DNA from: Gracilibacillus oryzae
Lineage (GTDB): Bacteria; Bacillota; Bacilli; Bacillales; Amphibacillaceae
DNA length: 37,886 nucleotides
Direction of reading: 5' to 3'
Assembly (NCBI RefSeq): GCF_009498735.1
Contig: NZ_ML762426.1
Coordinates: forward strand, 1 to 37,886
Shown here: piece after piece, positions 26,271 through 34,379 of the stretch
How positions within the stretch are numbered: the stretch's first letter is position 1
Layout of the letters: each line of letters starts with the position of its first letter
Position numbers and translations under genes: made by a program
Notes under the pieces: generated by a model
Seen by the model: the letters and a program-made list of their open reading frames with translations, nothing else
The model's database searches: none
Told to the model about the DNA's origin: nothing

Positions 26271-27455
26271 CTAAGGTTTTACGCCATCACTATCTGATTT
26301 TTTTGCTATTTTTGTAAATTTAAGAACTTGTTCTAAGATTTCATTATTATAATCTGTTATTTCTTTTCTCCTTGGTATTGATTTATACTGGCTGACTGGA
26401 TCACTCCAGCTATCTGGTAAAGGGCATGGTGCTTTACTTTGCCATAGCCTGTGCCACTCTTGATTAATAGAACCAGTAAATGGCTCATTATTGTTAAGGA
26501 TCTGCCACAGTTGGGCCCATGCTCTCGGGACGACCCGCCAGATATCATATCCGCCGCCACCTAATGCAACCCACTTACCTTGGCAATACTGATGAGCTAA
26601 TTGGTGTATTTTCTTCGGTATTTCTTCAAAAATTCTGCAGGTACAATGCATGTGTGTTAATGGATCTAGAAAGTGACTGTCAACTCCGTGCTGGCTAATA
26701 ATAATATCCGGTCTGAAAAACTCACAGATCTCATCCATTCCTTGATGAAAAGTATCTAGATAAGAATCGTCTTCTGTAAAAGCATCTAACGGAAAATTAA
26801 AACTATAGCCAAAACCTTCCTTAATGCCTCTCTCATTCACTTTTCCAGTACCGGGGTACAAGTATCTTCCTGTCTCATGAAAGGAAACTGTACAAACATT
26901 GGAATCATTATAAAATAAGTGCTGGACACCATCTCCATGATGTGCGTCTGTATCAATATATAATATTTTGAAATTATAATTTTGCTGCAAATATTTAATT
27001 CCAATTGCAATATCATTAAAAATGCAAAAGCCTGCAGCACGATCCGGGAAACCATGATGAAGCCCACCACCCAGATTAAGTGCATGGATAACATCATGAT
27101 TAGCAACAAGTTCGCATGCTTTTATGGTACCTTCTACAAGAGACATTGCTGCATGAAACATCCCCTTGAAGGCAGGCGTATCAGCAGTGCCTATTCCATA
27201 TTTTTCCGGATTGTCTATTTCAGAAAGCTCACTGGCTTGCTTTATCACATTTATATATTCTTTCGTATGAACTAATTCCAAGATAGTAGGACTGATGGTA
27301 TCTGGTTCAATAATGTCGTCCTCTGATAAAGCATCATGTGTGTATAATAAATCTTTCGTTAGCAAAATTCTTTTCTGATTAAATGGATGATTTTCATGGA
27401 AGGAATATTGCAGAAACTGATCTGAATAAACAAAAGCTGTTTTACTGAAACTCAT
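26271..27455 (-). CDS. acuC: Acetoin utilization protein AcuC (class I deacetylase-like)
   Basis: A 394-residue member of the histone deacetylase superfamily. The zinc and catalytic residues are in LHHGFPDRAAGFCIFND, DTDAHHGDGVQ and SQHGVDSHFLDPLT, and ALGGGGYD near the end holds the final Gly-rich loop. In B. subtilis AcuC removes the acetyl group that AcuA puts on acetyl-CoA synthetase. There are two adjacent ATGs (27458 and 27455 tops). I choose the second because GGAGG then has 6-base spacing. It overlaps the acuB end by 14 bases. It is the last gene of the acuABC operon and convergent with motS. Confidence 0.94.
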   Translation of the reverse strand: MSFSKTAFVYSDQFLQYSFHENHPFNQKRILLTKDLLYTHDALSEDDIIEPDTISPTILELVHTKEYINVIKQASELSEIDNPEKYGIGTADTPAFKGMFHAAMSLVEGTIKACELVANHDVIHALNLGGGLHHGFPDRAAGFCIFNDIAIGIKYLQQNYNFKILYIDTDAHHGDGVQHLFYNDSNVCTVSFHETGRYLYPGTGKVNERGIKEGFGYSFNFPLDAFTEDDSYLDTFHQGMDEICEFFRPDIIISQHGVDSHFLDPLTHMHCTCRIFEEIPKKIHQLAHQYCQGKWVALGGGGYDIWRVVPRAWAQLWQILNNNEPFTGSINQEWHRLWQSKAPCPLPDSWSDPVSQYKSIPRRKEITDYNNEILEQVLKFTKIAKKSDSDGVKP

Positions 27456-28095
27456 CATCTTCCTCCCTAATTGGATAGATCATTTCATATTCCGTCTTTT
27501 CAAAATCCTGCATAATAACCAATGGATTCATTGTCTGAATTCGAAACACTAGTATCATATAGCCATCATACGTGGGTGATGGATATGAGTAAACGGATAC
27601 AATTTTAATTTTTCTTTTGGCAATGATTTGACTAACATTTGCCAAAACACCAACAGTATCAGGTACTTTAATTTCTATTTGTGTGCTGGGGCTATGAGTA
27701 CCTGTCAGCTGAATAAAGGTATAAAGCATATCTTTTTCTGTAACGATTCCAACCAGCTTTTTATTATAAATAACTGGCAAACAAGCAATTTCATGTTCAT
27801 AAAATATAGTGGCAATATCTTCAAAATATTCATAAGGATGTGTTGTAATAACACGACTAGTCATTATACTGCCTATTGATTGATTGAGTATATTCTGATC
27901 AAATTCTTTATCAAAAATAGAAGGAGCAGCATCACGTAGATCGCGGTCTGAAACAATTCCAATTACGTGTCTTTCTTCATTAATGATGGGGATATGACGG
28001 ATATGATGCTGCTTCAGTAATTGAATGGCATCAGCAATTCTATCATCCTGTGCTAAAGTGAAAACATTCCTTTTCATAATTTCTTTTACTAACAT
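27442..28095 (-). CDS. acuB: CBS-ACT domain protein AcuB
   Basis: A 217-residue protein with two CBS domains (about 1-60 and 72-132) that probably bind adenine nucleotides, then an ACT domain (about 135-210). It is part of the acuABC operon that controls acetyl-CoA synthetase activity, but its own role is not settled. The ribosome site AAGGAG is 8 bases before the ATG. It starts 12 bases after acuA and overlaps acuC. Confidence 0.94.
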   Translation of the reverse strand: MLVKEIMKRNVFTLAQDDRIADAIQLLKQHHIRHIPIINEERHVIGIVSDRDLRDAAPSIFDKEFDQNILNQSIGSIMTSRVITTHPYEYFEDIATIFYEHEIACLPVIYNKKLVGIVTEKDMLYTFIQLTGTHSPSTQIEIKVPDTVGVLANVSQIIAKRKIKIVSVYSYPSPTYDGYMILVFRIQTMNPLVIMQDFEKTEYEMIYPIREEDDEFQ

Positions 28096-28107
28096 ATTTT
28101 TTACTCC

Positions 28108-28731
28108 TTATTCATTTAAAAATCGAAGTTTATCAAATAGTTGCTGGTCTTGTTCCGTTACATTCTGACCGATCCTTACCATTAAGCAATTAGCTGGGTG
28201 TGACATAATTTCCGGATCATTGGTTGGGGCTGGAAGTAAACCCCCTTTGTTCATCATTTTTTCCATTATTTTACGATAATCCCAAACACTCAATTTCGTT
28301 TCATTTATATCCCACTGCCAATAGTACTCAGTTGATATAATGATATAGTTTTCTATAAAGGGATCACTTACAGCGAGTTCAATCAGCTTGGAACCTAAAT
28401 GAGACCCACGATATTCTTTGGCTACTTCAATAGCACCTAACTCTATTAAATTTTCCATTTGAAACTTTGACCATCTTTCAATTGGATCAGGATATAGAAA
28501 CGTAACATAACCAATAATGAGATTTTGATCCAAAGCGATTAAAATTCTGCCTTCGTCTAGTGACGCAATTTCTTTTAATGCTTCTAATTGTTTTAATGGA
28601 GGACGAAACGCGTGCAATTGACTATGGATTTCCAGTTCACTTAATTGATTGGATGACACAGGACCTGTTAATAAAATATCACCGAATTCTGTATTCACCT
28701 TTTTAGATAACGCTTTCTTTTTGTGAAACAA
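28108..28731 (-). CDS. acuA: Protein acetyltransferase AcuA
   Basis: A 207-residue GNAT enzyme. The acetyl-CoA-binding motif A is seen as IEVAKEYRGSHLGSKLIELA (about residues 98-117). In B. subtilis AcuA acetylates and inactivates acetyl-CoA synthetase AcsA. The start codon is TTG, with GAGGTGA 7 bases upstream on the minus strand, and the protein then begins MFHKKKALSKK. In B. subtilis acsA is the divergent neighbour; here that place is taken by a penicillin-binding protein gene on the same strand. A cre-like site lies inside its first codons. Confidence 0.93.
   Translation of the reverse strand: MFHKKKALSKKVNTEFGDILLTGPVSSNQLSELEIHSQLHAFRPPLKQLEALKEIASLDEGRILIALDQNLIIGYVTFLYPDPIERWSKFQMENLIELGAIEVAKEYRGSHLGSKLIELAVSDPFIENYIIISTEYYWQWDINETKLSVWDYRKIMEKMMNKGGLLPAPTNDPEIMSHPANCLMVRIGQNVTEQDQQLFDKLRFLNE
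28705..28718. promoter_or_regulatory. Candidate cre (CcpA-binding) site at the acuA start
   Basis: AGATAACGCTTTCT matches TGAAAACGCTTTCA in 11 of 14 positions, including the AACGCTTTC core. It lies 13-26 bases inside acuA and could act as a roadblock. acuABC is a CcpA target in B. subtilis, and ccpA is nearby. Confidence 0.55.
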
Positions 28732-28754
28732 CAGATAATCACCTCATTTCTTAT

Positions 28755-28760
28755 AGTATA
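28755..28760 (-). promoter_or_regulatory. Possible -10 box for acuABC
   Basis: On the minus strand TATACT lies about 25 bases before the acuA start. The -35 region is T-rich (TTTCTT at 17 bases) and weak. Confidence 0.35.
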
Positions 28761-28773
28761 CAGGAAAAAAGAA

Positions 28774-28813
28774 GGAAAAGAAAAGGAAGACCTCATTAAA
28801 TATGAAGCCCTCC
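28774..28813 (-). terminator. Terminator of the PBP gene
   Basis: On the minus strand GGAGGGCTTCAT and ATGAGGTCTTCC pair over 12 bp (three G-U pairs) with a 5-base loop (28785-28813). A run rich in T follows. It separates the PBP gene from acuABC. Confidence 0.78.
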
Positions 28814-28823
28814 TGTATCTCAA

Positions 28824-31793
28824 TTATTCACCATTTTCAGTGCTATCAGGAGTCTCACCTGTATTCTGGTCGCCCTCAGGTGTTTCCTGGTTATTTTCGT
28901 TCGTATTCTCAGAGTTCTGATCATTATTAGTTTCTGTATTTTCATTAGTTTCTTCATCTGGGGAGCTTGTCTCTCCCTCATCTGAAGAGAAGTCTCCAAA
29001 GATAACTCTTTGTGATCGGCCTGACTCATTCCCGTGATAGTCAACAGCCTTCACAACATAAACAGCATTTTGATTCGGGACAGTAAAGCTGAGTTCAGCC
29101 GTACTGCCTATTCTTTGAAAACTAACATCATCCGGGCTGCTTGAACGGTAAATTCTGTAGCCCACAACATCTGGGCTGCCAGAATTAGTCCAACTGATTG
29201 TTTGCCCGCTTATAGAGACATTATTAGGGGCTGAAGGTGCCTGCCCGTCATTATTCCCGATACTGCTAGTCGAACTAGGAAATTGAATATTCGACCAGCC
29301 ACCACTAGCATTAAATGGGATCAGCTGTTTAATATTACTCAGACGATCATATCCCATGTCTTCTAACCACTCAGGATTAAAAATGTAGCCATTTCCTTCT
29401 GTAAATTCAGCTGGAGTATTTTCGCCTGCTTGAAGAGCATTATCGCCAATCATTACATAATTTTCCCTTATCAAACTATAATCCTGTTTCGTCGGAACAT
29501 AGTTTGCATTATAAATGTCAGAGCGAACTAAACCGAGCTGACTACATTCATCAGATGGTAATAGACCAGATGTTGCGCAATAGCTTCTTGATACGATTCC
29601 ACCAGGTTGTTCAAATGGCTGTGAAGGTGCCATTAATTCAGGCCTTATCTCTGTTGCTGCATTGACGAGCTGTGCCCAGAACACATTGTTTCTGGTACTA
29701 TAGCCTGTATCCAGTGTCTGGTTATAATCATAACCCATCCAGCTTCCTAGAGTTACATTAGGATTCGTAGCAACAAACCAAGTATCACGCCAATCATAGG
29801 AAGTTCCTGTTTTACCAGCCCAATCAACACTTGGATTATTAAGTGCAGATCTTGCTGCTGTCCCAGTACCATTTGATAACACATCACGCATCATATCTAC
29901 TGTTAAATAACTGGTTTGTGGGCTGAATACTTCCACTGGAGTGGATTCATGCTGATAAATCACTTCACCATCTTTTGTTTCAATTTTCTCAATCATATAC
30001 CCATCCACAAATTTTCCACCATTCCCAAATGTGGCATAAGCATTCGTATTTTCTTCAACAGTTACACCATATAAAGTACTGCCAAGTGTTATGGACATGT
30101 TCTCATAATCACTTCTGCCATCTTCATGAGAGAGTGCCTCAAATCCCATTTTTTCTAAGTACTTCTCTACAGGATTCTGGTCAATAATTTTAGAGTATAC
30201 CTGTAATGCAGAAATGTTATGTGATTTATATAAGGCTTCTCTTACGGAAACAAGACCGTAATATCTTCCGATGACATAGTTGTTTGGCGGTTCATCATAA
30301 CCTCTAAACGATGCTTTCACATCAGCCACAACTGACCCTGGCTGCACAACTCCTAAATCCATTGCTGGAGCATAAGTAACCAGTGGTTTCATTGTACTTC
30401 CGTTTGGTCTTCTTACATCAGTTGCGTGGTTTTTCTGAGAGATAGCAAAGTCTCGGCCGCCGACAAAGCTGAGAATTTTACCAGAACTATTTTCAATAAG
30501 CACACTACCTACTTGGACAGGCTGGTTTCCTAGTGGAACTTCCTTGCCTGTTTCTGGATCAGTAACCATAATAGGCTTGTTGTTTCGTTCATTTCTTGCC
30601 GGTTTTTCCACGCCATAATTATTATATTGATTTGAAACTGTTTGGAAAACATCATACAGTTCCTTGTCAATAGTTGAGTGAATTCTCAGTCCACTGCTCG
30701 CAAGTTCTCTTTCTGCTCTGATTTGATATTCTTCCATCAAGATCGAACTGTTCTCCAGATCTTCAAGAGTATATCCATCTTGCTCTGCTAAGTGTTCGAT
30801 AAGAATACTAGTTGCTCTGTTTTCCAATTCATTTACTAAATACGGATAATCTTCCAGAACTGATTCTTCGGGAGCTTTAAAATCAGCAACGATATCGTAA
30901 TTAACTGCTTCATCATGTTCGGCCTGTGTAATATAACCAGCTTCCAGCATTCTGCTGAGCACAGATTTTTGTCTTGTTAATCCCGGTTCTAAGCCTTCCG
31001 CATCTTTCACACCACCTCCATTTAAAAAAGGTGTGTAATAGGAAGGACTTTGGGGTAAACCTGCAATATAGGCTGCTTGTGCTAAGTTTAAATCGCTGGC
31101 ATTCACGCCAAAAATACCTTGCGCAGCAGTTTGAACGCCTGCAATGTTCTGACCTGATGAGTTTCGGCCAAATGGGACAATATTCAAGTATGCTTCTAAA
31201 ATTTCGTCTTTTTCAAAGAATTTTTCTAAACGCATGGCAAGCAGTATTTCTTTTGCCTTACGTTCAAATGAGACTTCATTTGTCAGAATCTGATTTTTGA
31301 TAATCTGCTGGGTAAGTGTACTACCACCCGTTTTTGTAGCTGAGTTGGTAACTTCCTGAAATACGGCACGAAGGATTGCTTTGGGTACAATTCCTTTGTG
31401 TGTTTCAAAGTACTGATCTTCTGTTGCAATTACTGCCTGCTGAACATACGGATTGACCATGTCTAATGATATCTCATCACGTAACAAGTCTGTACTTACT
31501 TCAGATAAGAACTGATTGTTTGCAAAGTAAAATTCTGAAGTTTCTTCATAATTATAAATAGCTGCAGTCATTTCGTCTTTTGATTGGATTTTTTCTTCAT
31601 CAACTAAAGATGCGAAATATCCTGCACCTATTCCACCGACGAAAAATGCTCCGATTATTGCTATTGAGATAAATAGCAAAGTAATGTTCCATATAATATG
31701 ATATCCAATTCTGGATGTTTTCTGTATTGTCTGCTTCTTCCAAGTAGTACGAATAAAATCCAAGCATTTTTGCATGAATTCCTTTATTTTCAT
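28824..31793 (-). CDS. Class A penicillin-binding protein with FnIII domain
   Basis: A 989-residue bifunctional peptidoglycan synthase. After a short cytoplasmic part, one transmembrane anchor lies at about residues 38-63. The glycosyltransferase (GT51) domain follows, with the catalytic Glu125 in EDQYFETHKG and the GGSTLTQQIIKN motif. The transpeptidase domain has Ser466-x-x-Lys in GSTMKP, SHN in YKSHNISA, and KTGT at about 661-664. A fibronectin type III domain (about residues 850-930) comes next, and the tail is rich in Asn, Glu, Ser and Thr. Start: TTG 31817 is open, but ATG 31793 has GGAGGG 8 bases upstream. It is similar in layout to PonA/PBP1. A monocistronic unit with its own promoter and terminator. 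Confidence 0.94.
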   Translation of the reverse strand: MKIKEFMQKCLDFIRTTWKKQTIQKTSRIGYHIIWNITLLFISIAIIGAFFVGGIGAGYFASLVDEEKIQSKDEMTAAIYNYEETSEFYFANNQFLSEVSTDLLRDEISLDMVNPYVQQAVIATEDQYFETHKGIVPKAILRAVFQEVTNSATKTGGSTLTQQIIKNQILTNEVSFERKAKEILLAMRLEKFFEKDEILEAYLNIVPFGRNSSGQNIAGVQTAAQGIFGVNASDLNLAQAAYIAGLPQSPSYYTPFLNGGGVKDAEGLEPGLTRQKSVLSRMLEAGYITQAEHDEAVNYDIVADFKAPEESVLEDYPYLVNELENRATSILIEHLAEQDGYTLEDLENSSILMEEYQIRAERELASSGLRIHSTIDKELYDVFQTVSNQYNNYGVEKPARNERNNKPIMVTDPETGKEVPLGNQPVQVGSVLIENSSGKILSFVGGRDFAISQKNHATDVRRPNGSTMKPLVTYAPAMDLGVVQPGSVVADVKASFRGYDEPPNNYVIGRYYGLVSVREALYKSHNISALQVYSKIIDQNPVEKYLEKMGFEALSHEDGRSDYENMSITLGSTLYGVTVEENTNAYATFGNGGKFVDGYMIEKIETKDGEVIYQHESTPVEVFSPQTSYLTVDMMRDVLSNGTGTAARSALNNPSVDWAGKTGTSYDWRDTWFVATNPNVTLGSWMGYDYNQTLDTGYSTRNNVFWAQLVNAATEIRPELMAPSQPFEQPGGIVSRSYCATSGLLPSDECSQLGLVRSDIYNANYVPTKQDYSLIRENYVMIGDNALQAGENTPAEFTEGNGYIFNPEWLEDMGYDRLSNIKQLIPFNASGGWSNIQFPSSTSSIGNNDGQAPSAPNNVSISGQTISWTNSGSPDVVGYRIYRSSSPDDVSFQRIGSTAELSFTVPNQNAVYVVKAVDYHGNESGRSQRVIFGDFSSDEGETSSPDEETNENTETNNDQNSENTNENNQETPEGDQNTGETPDSTENGE

Positions 31794-31822
31794 TAGTAAA
31801 ACCCTCCATTTCCCCAATAGAT

Positions 31823-31831
31823 ATTATACCA
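31823..31831 (-). promoter_or_regulatory. Extended -10 promoter for the PBP gene
   Basis: On the minus strand TGGTATAAT is a perfect extended -10 box, about 30 bases before the ATG. The -35 is weak, as is usual with an extended -10. Confidence 0.68.
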
Positions 31832-32103
31832 TAACAGTCAATAAATGAAGCGTTTTTCTGTAAAATTTAAGAAAGTAAAACAAGGCAGATTAGTTCAGCT
31901 TTTTAAATGGCTTGAGAGAGGGAAGAAGCAGGACTGAAGCATTTGAACTTGCAGTTGATTTTTAAAAAAAGAGATCGACCCGCCAATGAATCAGCAAATT
32001 ATAACTTTAATCTGTTACGCTTTGAGCAGGTTTAGTTAAAAAACAATTGCATTAAATATTTTTTTATGTTAATAATGTTATTAATAACTTTATATTATAT
32101 AAA
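31832..32103. other. PBP-tyrS intergenic region upstream of the T-box
   Basis: About 270 bases with no supported gene. A 30-codon plus-strand frame (31845-31937, basic) lacks a ribosome site. The segment 32040-32103 is very AT-rich and should hold the tyrS promoter. A 12-bp perfect palindrome GTTATTAATAAC sits at 32077-32088, and TATATT (32091-32096) is a possible -10. I cannot choose a -35 with confidence. Confidence 0.5.
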
Positions 32104-32303
32104 CGTTGAACGATTGAAGTAGTGACATGATTCCCTGTGATAGAGAGCTGGTGTTTGGTGGAAACCAGTATACAATCATGAAATGAATTACGGTCGGGAG
32201 TTTCTTCTGGAAAGAAGACGGTGTGGGTGCATCGTTAGTTCCTTAAGTGGCAATATTTATATTGCAACAAGGGTGGTACCGCGAGTAATCTCGTCCCTTT
32301 TTT
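32104..32303 (+). promoter_or_regulatory. Tyrosine T-box riboswitch leader of tyrS
   Basis: Stem I is formed by CGATTG (32111-32116) with CGGTCG (32191-32196), and ACATGATT with AATCATG further out. The distal part has the family's GATAGAGAGCTGGTG and GGTGGAAACCAG. The specifier loop holds TAC (32189-32191), a tyrosine codon. The T-box core GGGTGGTACCGCG is at 32271-32283. Its TGGT pairs with the ACCA end of tRNA-Tyr. A terminator stem (CGAG/CTCG with AAGGG/CCCTT) ends in six T at 32298-32303. Uncharged tRNA-Tyr would favour the antiterminator and switch on tyrS. Confidence 0.94.
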
Positions 32304-32359
32304 GGGAGGAGTTTTTTTGTGTTTTAATTTAGAAATTATTAAGATAAGGAGTGAGTATT

Positions 32360-33634
32360 GTGCATATTTTAGATGATTTAGCACAAAGGGATCTGATACA
32401 GCAAACAACAGATGATGAAGGCCTACGAAAACATTTAGAGGAGAATGTGGTGACATTATATTGCGGCTTTGATCCGACCGCTGACAGCTTGCATATTGGT
32501 CACCTTTTGCCAGTACTGATGCTAAAAAGATTCCAACAAGCAGGGCATCGTCCCATTGCCTTAATTGGCGGAGGAACAGGTCTGATTGGAGATCCTAGTG
32601 GACGCTCAACGGAAAGAACATTGAACAGTGTGGAAGTAGTAAAAGGGTTTAGTGAGCGTATTAAAGAACAACTTGCAGGCATTTTGCATTTTGATGATAG
32701 TGAAAATGGTGCGGTTGCACGTAATAACTATGAATGGCTATCATCACTTACTATGATTGAATTCCTCAGAGATGTAGGAAAGCATTTCAGTATAAATTAC
32801 ATGCTGGCAAAAGATTCGGTAGAGTCTCGTTTAGAGAACGGTATTTCCTTTACAGAGTTTACTTATATGATCTTACAATCATTTGACTTTATGAATCTGT
32901 ATGATAAAGAGAACTGTACATTGCAAATTGGTGGCAGTGACCAGTGGGGGAACATTACTGCTGGGATGGAATTAATCCGTCGCACCAGATCAGAGCAAGG
33001 GGAAGAAGAAGCGAAAGTGTATGGCCTTACTGTGCCGCTTATTACAAAAAGTGATGGAACAAAGTTCGGTAAAACAGCTGGTGGTGCTGTATGGCTCGAT
33101 CCTGAGAAAACAACGCCATACGAATTTTACCAATTCTGGATCAATACAGATGACCGTGATGTGATCCGCTTTATTAAATATTTCACCTTTTTAGAATTAG
33201 AAGAAATCAATGAATTGGAGAAAGAACTGGAAACAGCTCCAGAGAAACGTGTTCCACACCGCCGCTTAGCAGAAGAGATGACAAAGCTTGTACATGGAGA
33301 TGCAGCATTAGAGCAGGCGGAGAAAATTACCGAAGCTTTATTCAGTGGTGATATAAAGAGCTTGAATGCATCTGAAATCGAGCAGGGGTTCAAGGATGTT
33401 CCGTCAACAACAGTAGAAGAAAAAGATCTTCCATTAGTTGATTTAGTCGTTTCTGCTGGTCTTGCTCCATCTAAGCGTCAGGCTCGTGAAGATATCAAAA
33501 ATGGTGCGGTTTATATTAATGGAGAAAGAAATCAGGAAATCGATTATCGCCTCAAGGAAACAGACCGAATTGAAGATAAATTTACCATTCTGCGTCGCGG
33601 TAAAAAGAAATACTCATTAATCCGCTATAATTAA
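32360..33634 (+). CDS. tyrS: Tyrosine--tRNA ligase
   Basis: A 424-residue class I synthetase that charges tRNA-Tyr. HIGH is at residues 45-48, the KMSKS-like KFGKT at 235-239, and the C-terminal S4 RNA-binding domain covers about 358-424. Length matches other bacilli. The start is GTG at 32360 with AAGGAG at 32346-32351; a GTG at 32351 overlaps the ribosome site. It is preceded by a tyrosine T-box and is a single-gene unit. In B. subtilis rpsD lies next to tyrS; here a palindromic element and the cyd operon follow instead. Confidence 0.96.
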   Translation: MHILDDLAQRDLIQQTTDDEGLRKHLEENVVTLYCGFDPTADSLHIGHLLPVLMLKRFQQAGHRPIALIGGGTGLIGDPSGRSTERTLNSVEVVKGFSERIKEQLAGILHFDDSENGAVARNNYEWLSSLTMIEFLRDVGKHFSINYMLAKDSVESRLENGISFTEFTYMILQSFDFMNLYDKENCTLQIGGSDQWGNITAGMELIRRTRSEQGEEEAKVYGLTVPLITKSDGTKFGKTAGGAVWLDPEKTTPYEFYQFWINTDDRDVIRFIKYFTFLELEEINELEKELETAPEKRVPHRRLAEEMTKLVHGDAALEQAEKITEALFSGDIKSLNASEIEQGFKDVPSTTVEEKDLPLVDLVVSAGLAPSKRQAREDIKNGAVYINGERNQEIDYRLKETDRIEDKFTILRRGKKKYSLIRYN

Positions 33635-33640
33635 AAAAGT

Positions 33641-34260
33641 GAGGGTGGGACAAAACACCCCAAAATACGAATGATAGAGGATTTTAAAACTTTATTCGCA
33701 TCTATCCTTTTCCTATATAAGTTACTTACTGCACATAATAGGGATTATGTGCAGTAACATTTTTAGAGTAGTTTTTGAAATCTACAGTGTGCAAGGATGT
33801 CGCTTCGTCCGGCCACTTCGCTTTCCGTGGGCTCGGCGGTCTGCTAACTTTACAAAGAAGAGCACTTTGTAAAGTGGATCTTCACCTCTCGCTGTCCCAC
33901 AGGAGTCTGCGTGGCCGGCCTACGCTTTAGAATTGCTCTACAATGGTTGTGACAGAAGAATCGTTTAGCTCATATCAATCAAACTGCTACTTCCTATAAA
34001 CATTGTTGAGTTTCATTCAAGCGCAGTCCGATTGCGGAGACTCCTGTGGGAACAGGGCGAGCTGAAGATCCACTTGGTGAAGCGGGTTTCTTCAACAAGT
34101 TAGCTGAGGCCGTCCCCACGGAAAGCGAAGCAATCGGACGTAGCGGCGTTATTGCACTCTAATCATATCAAAATATTTACTGCACATTATCCCTATTATG
34201 CGTCTTTTTTTTAAAAACAATCTTATTTTGGGTGGAACATAATAGTTTTGTCCCACCCTC
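33641..34260. repeat. 620-bp nested palindromic element
   Basis: The ends are a perfect 16-bp inverted repeat, GAGGGTGGGACAAAAC (33641-33656) and GTTTTGTCCCACCCTC (34245-34260). The two halves are imperfect reverse complements almost throughout, with a ~90-base unpaired centre (about 33927-34019). Each half also folds on itself. Left: CCGGCCAC (33809-33816) with GTGGCCGG (33911-33918), enclosing ACTTTACAAAG with CTTTGTAAAGT (33847-33857 and 33865-33875). Right: GTCCGATTGC (34026-34035) with GCAATCGGAC (34130-34139), enclosing ACTTGGTGAAG with CTTCAACAAGT (34072-34082 and 34090-34100). A separate hairpin around TTACTGCACATAAT (33727-33758) recurs near the right end. There is no transposase. 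It is GC-rich in the arms compared with the genome. It lies between convergent tyrS and cydS and can end both transcripts. It is probably a member of an interspersed repeat family. Confidence 0.85.
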
Positions 34261-34261
34261 T

Positions 34262-34363
34262 TTATTCATCGTACGTATTATTCCGCGATACAAACCAAAA
34301 GCAAAAGATAACGGATATAATCACAACAAGAAACGGTGCGTAAAAGTAAATAAATTCCTTCAT
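34262..34363 (-). CDS. cydS: Cytochrome bd oxidase small subunit CydS
   Basis: A 33-residue single-pass membrane protein, MKEFIYFYAPFLVVII... ending in a short acidic tail (NNTYDE). Sequence, size and position match CydS of Geobacillus cytochrome bd: the YAPF/YAPM-VVV start, one helix, and D/E-rich end. It starts 16 bases after the cydB stop on the same strand, with AGAAGG as a ribosome site. In Geobacillus CydS it stabilises the haem b558/b595 side of the enzyme. Too short for routine gene calls. B. subtilis YthC may be the equivalent. Confidence 0.82.
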   Translation of the reverse strand: MKEFIYFYAPFLVVIISVIFCFWFVSRNNTYDE

Positions 34364-34379
34364 ATTATCGCCTTCTTCC

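Noticed and set aside
29975-31300. Several 70-108-residue plus-strand frames inside the PBP gene
   Set aside because: They are antisense to a well-supported gene and lack ribosome sites and protein-like sequence.
31845-31937. 30-residue basic ORF upstream of the tyrS leader
   Set aside because: No ribosome site, overlaps the PBP promoter region, and no recognisable family.
33641-34260. Reading the palindromic element as an insertion sequence or CRISPR array
   Set aside because: There is no transposase frame, and the repeats are inverted and nested rather than direct with regular spacers.
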